This document shows, piece after piece, positions 5,721 through 6,755 of a stretch of 6,755 nt of DNA (positions are counted from its first letter, which is position 1; each line of letters starts with the position of its first letter). The stretch is from CAZYBG01 sp964645155 (GTDB lineage: Bacteria > Pseudomonadota > Alphaproteobacteria > Rhodobacterales > Rhodobacteraceae): contig CAZYBG010000136.1 in NCBI GenBank assembly GCA_964645155.1, positions 1-6,755 of the forward strand, in the 5' to 3' direction. The notes beneath the pieces are model-generated. The model ran no database searches. It was not told the origin of the DNA and saw nothing but the letters and a program-made list of their open reading frames with translations. Position numbers and translations under genes: made by a program.

Positions 5721-6755
5721 TCAGACGCGCTCGATGATCGTCGCCGCGCCCATCCCGGACGCGATGCAGAGCGTGGCGAGGCCGGTGCCCTTCCCGGTCC
5801 GCTCCAGCTCGTCGAGGAGCGTGCCGAGAATGATGGCGCCCGTCGCGCCGAGCGGATGGCCCATGGCGATCGCGCCGCCGTTGACGTTGACCCGGCCGTG
5901 GTCGACGTCGAAGGCCTGCATGAAGCGCAGCACCACCGAGGCGAAGGCCTCGTTCACCTCGAAGAGGTCGATGTCGGAAATCGACATGCCGCTGTCGGCC
6001 AGGATCTTCTCGGTCACCGGCACCGGGCCGGTCAGCATGATCGTCGGGTCGGTCCCGATCTTCGCGGTGGCGCGGATCCGGGCGCGGGGTTTAAGCCCGT
6101 GCTCCCTGCCGAACTGTTCGTTTCCGACAAGGACGGCCGCGGCGCCGTCGACGATGCCAGAGGAGTTGCCGGCATGGTGGATGTGGTTGATTTTCTCCAG
6201 GTGGGGGTACTTCATCAGCGCCACCTTGTCGAAGCCCGGCATCACTTCGCCCATCGCCTTGAACGACGGGTCGAGCCGGCCCAGCGCCTGCATGTCGGTG
6301 CCGGGGCGCATGTATTCGTCGCGCTCGAGCACCGGCAGGCCGTTCTGGTCGGTGACGGTGACGACCGATCGCGCGAAGCGCCCGTGCTCCCAGGCCGCCG
6401 CCGCGCGCTTCTGGCTTTCCACCGCCAGCGCGTCGGCATCGTCGCGCGAGAAGCCGTATTCGGTGGCGATGATGTCGGCCGAGATGCCCTGCGGCACGAA
6501 GTAGGTCTTCATCGCCAGCGTCGGGTCGACGGCGATCGCCGCGCCGTCCGAGCCCATCGGCACACGGCCCATCATCTCGACCCCGCCGGCGATATAGGCC
6601 CGGCCGGCGCCGCCCCGCACCTGGTTGGCGGCGAGGTTCACCGCCTCGAGGCCCGAGGCGCAGAAGCGGTTGATGGCGAGGCCGGGGATGCTCTCTTCGA
6701 GGTCCGAGGCAAGCACCGCGGTCCGCGCGAGGCAGCCGCCCTGTTCGCCGACCTG
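5721..6755 (-). CDS. fadA: Thiolase (acetyl-CoA C-acyltransferase, FadA-like), 5' end cut by window edge
   Basis: The frame is open to the right edge and shows 344 residues; against a family length near 400, roughly 55-60 N-terminal residues are missing. All thiolase signatures are visible. The nucleophilic cysteine is in NRFCASGLEAVN (visible residue 32, codon 6662-6660). NEAFA follows at 268-272, then GHPLGATGA with the catalytic histidine at visible residue 300, and LCIASGMGAA with the acid/base cysteine at 330. It cleaves 3-ketoacyl-CoA with CoA, or condenses two acetyl-CoA in reverse. Placement in the same cluster as the FadB-type gene favours the degradative role and an alpha2beta2-type complex, though a purely biosynthetic acetyl-CoA acetyltransferase cannot be ruled out from motifs. 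The GTG at 6716 is internal, because conserved sequence (GEQGGCLARTA) continues upstream of it. The cluster promoter lies beyond the window. Confidence 0.93.
   Translation of the reverse strand, partial: QVGEQGGCLARTAVLASDLEESIPGLAINRFCASGLEAVNLAANQVRGGAGRAYIAGGVEMMGRVPMGSDGAAIAVDPTLAMKTYFVPQGISADIIATEYGFSRDDADALAVESQKRAAAAWEHGRFARSVVTVTDQNGLPVLERDEYMRPGTDMQALGRLDPSFKAMGEVMPGFDKVALMKYPHLEKINHIHHAGNSSGIVDGAAAVLVGNEQFGREHGLKPRARIRATAKIGTDPTIMLTGPVPVTEKILADSGMSISDIDLFEVNEAFASVVLRFMQAFDVDHGRVNVNGGAIAMGHPLGATGAIILGTLLDELERTGKGTGLATLCIASGMGAATIIERV

Noticed and set aside
6088..6101. Local AT-rich patch GTTTAAG within the thiolase gene
   Set aside because: It encodes GLKPR in a conserved thiolase segment; it is not a promoter-like pair and lies in the middle of an intact frame.
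6714..6716. GTG as possible start codon of the thiolase
   Set aside because: Conserved thiolase residues (GEQGGCLARTA) continue upstream to the window edge, so this codon is an internal valine and the true start is outside.

Overview
This is a GC-rich stretch of ordinary chromosome from an alphaproteobacterium, most likely of the order Rhodobacterales (Rhodobacter/Paracoccus relatives). The assignment rests on remembered resemblance of the proteins, on dense gene packing and on GC-rich codons; no search could be run. A run of ten N inside one gene shows that the sequence comes from a draft or metagenome scaffold.

Layout. Positions 1-711 hold two minus-strand genes: a DUF2007 small protein and, directly after its stop codon, a TrmN6/YfiC-type tRNA methyltransferase that runs off the left edge. 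A 58-base divergent gap containing a 12-bp palindrome separates them from a plus-strand long-chain polyprenyl diphosphate synthase (770-1771), which probably makes the ubiquinone side chain. A small sulfotransferase-family gene (1808-2449) follows on the same strand. It converges with a minus-strand fatty-acid oxidation cluster that fills the rest of the window. Read in its own direction (right to left), that cluster is a thiolase cut by the right edge, a small NTF2-like protein, a cupin, and a FadB-type enoyl-CoA hydratase/3-hydroxyacyl-CoA dehydrogenase.

How the genes fit together. The FadB-type protein hydrates enoyl-CoA and oxidises the resulting 3-hydroxyacyl-CoA; the thiolase then cleaves the 3-ketoacyl-CoA, so the pair covers the last three steps of the beta-oxidation spiral. 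The two small genes between them are spaced by 3 bases, a 1-base overlap and 28 bases, so all four are probably co-transcribed from a promoter outside the window. The left part concerns quinone biosynthesis and tRNA modification and has no evident link to the right part.

I found no mobile element, CRISPR array, tRNA, rRNA or defence system, and nothing that convincingly amounts to a new biological system. The item most in need of correction is the assembly gap in the FadB gene. A near-duplicate of 17 bases flanks it, so the conceptual protein probably carries a false insertion of about 14 residues. The most interesting biological points are the two uncharacterised genes placed between thiolase and FadB, and the lone sulfotransferase behind the prenyl synthase.
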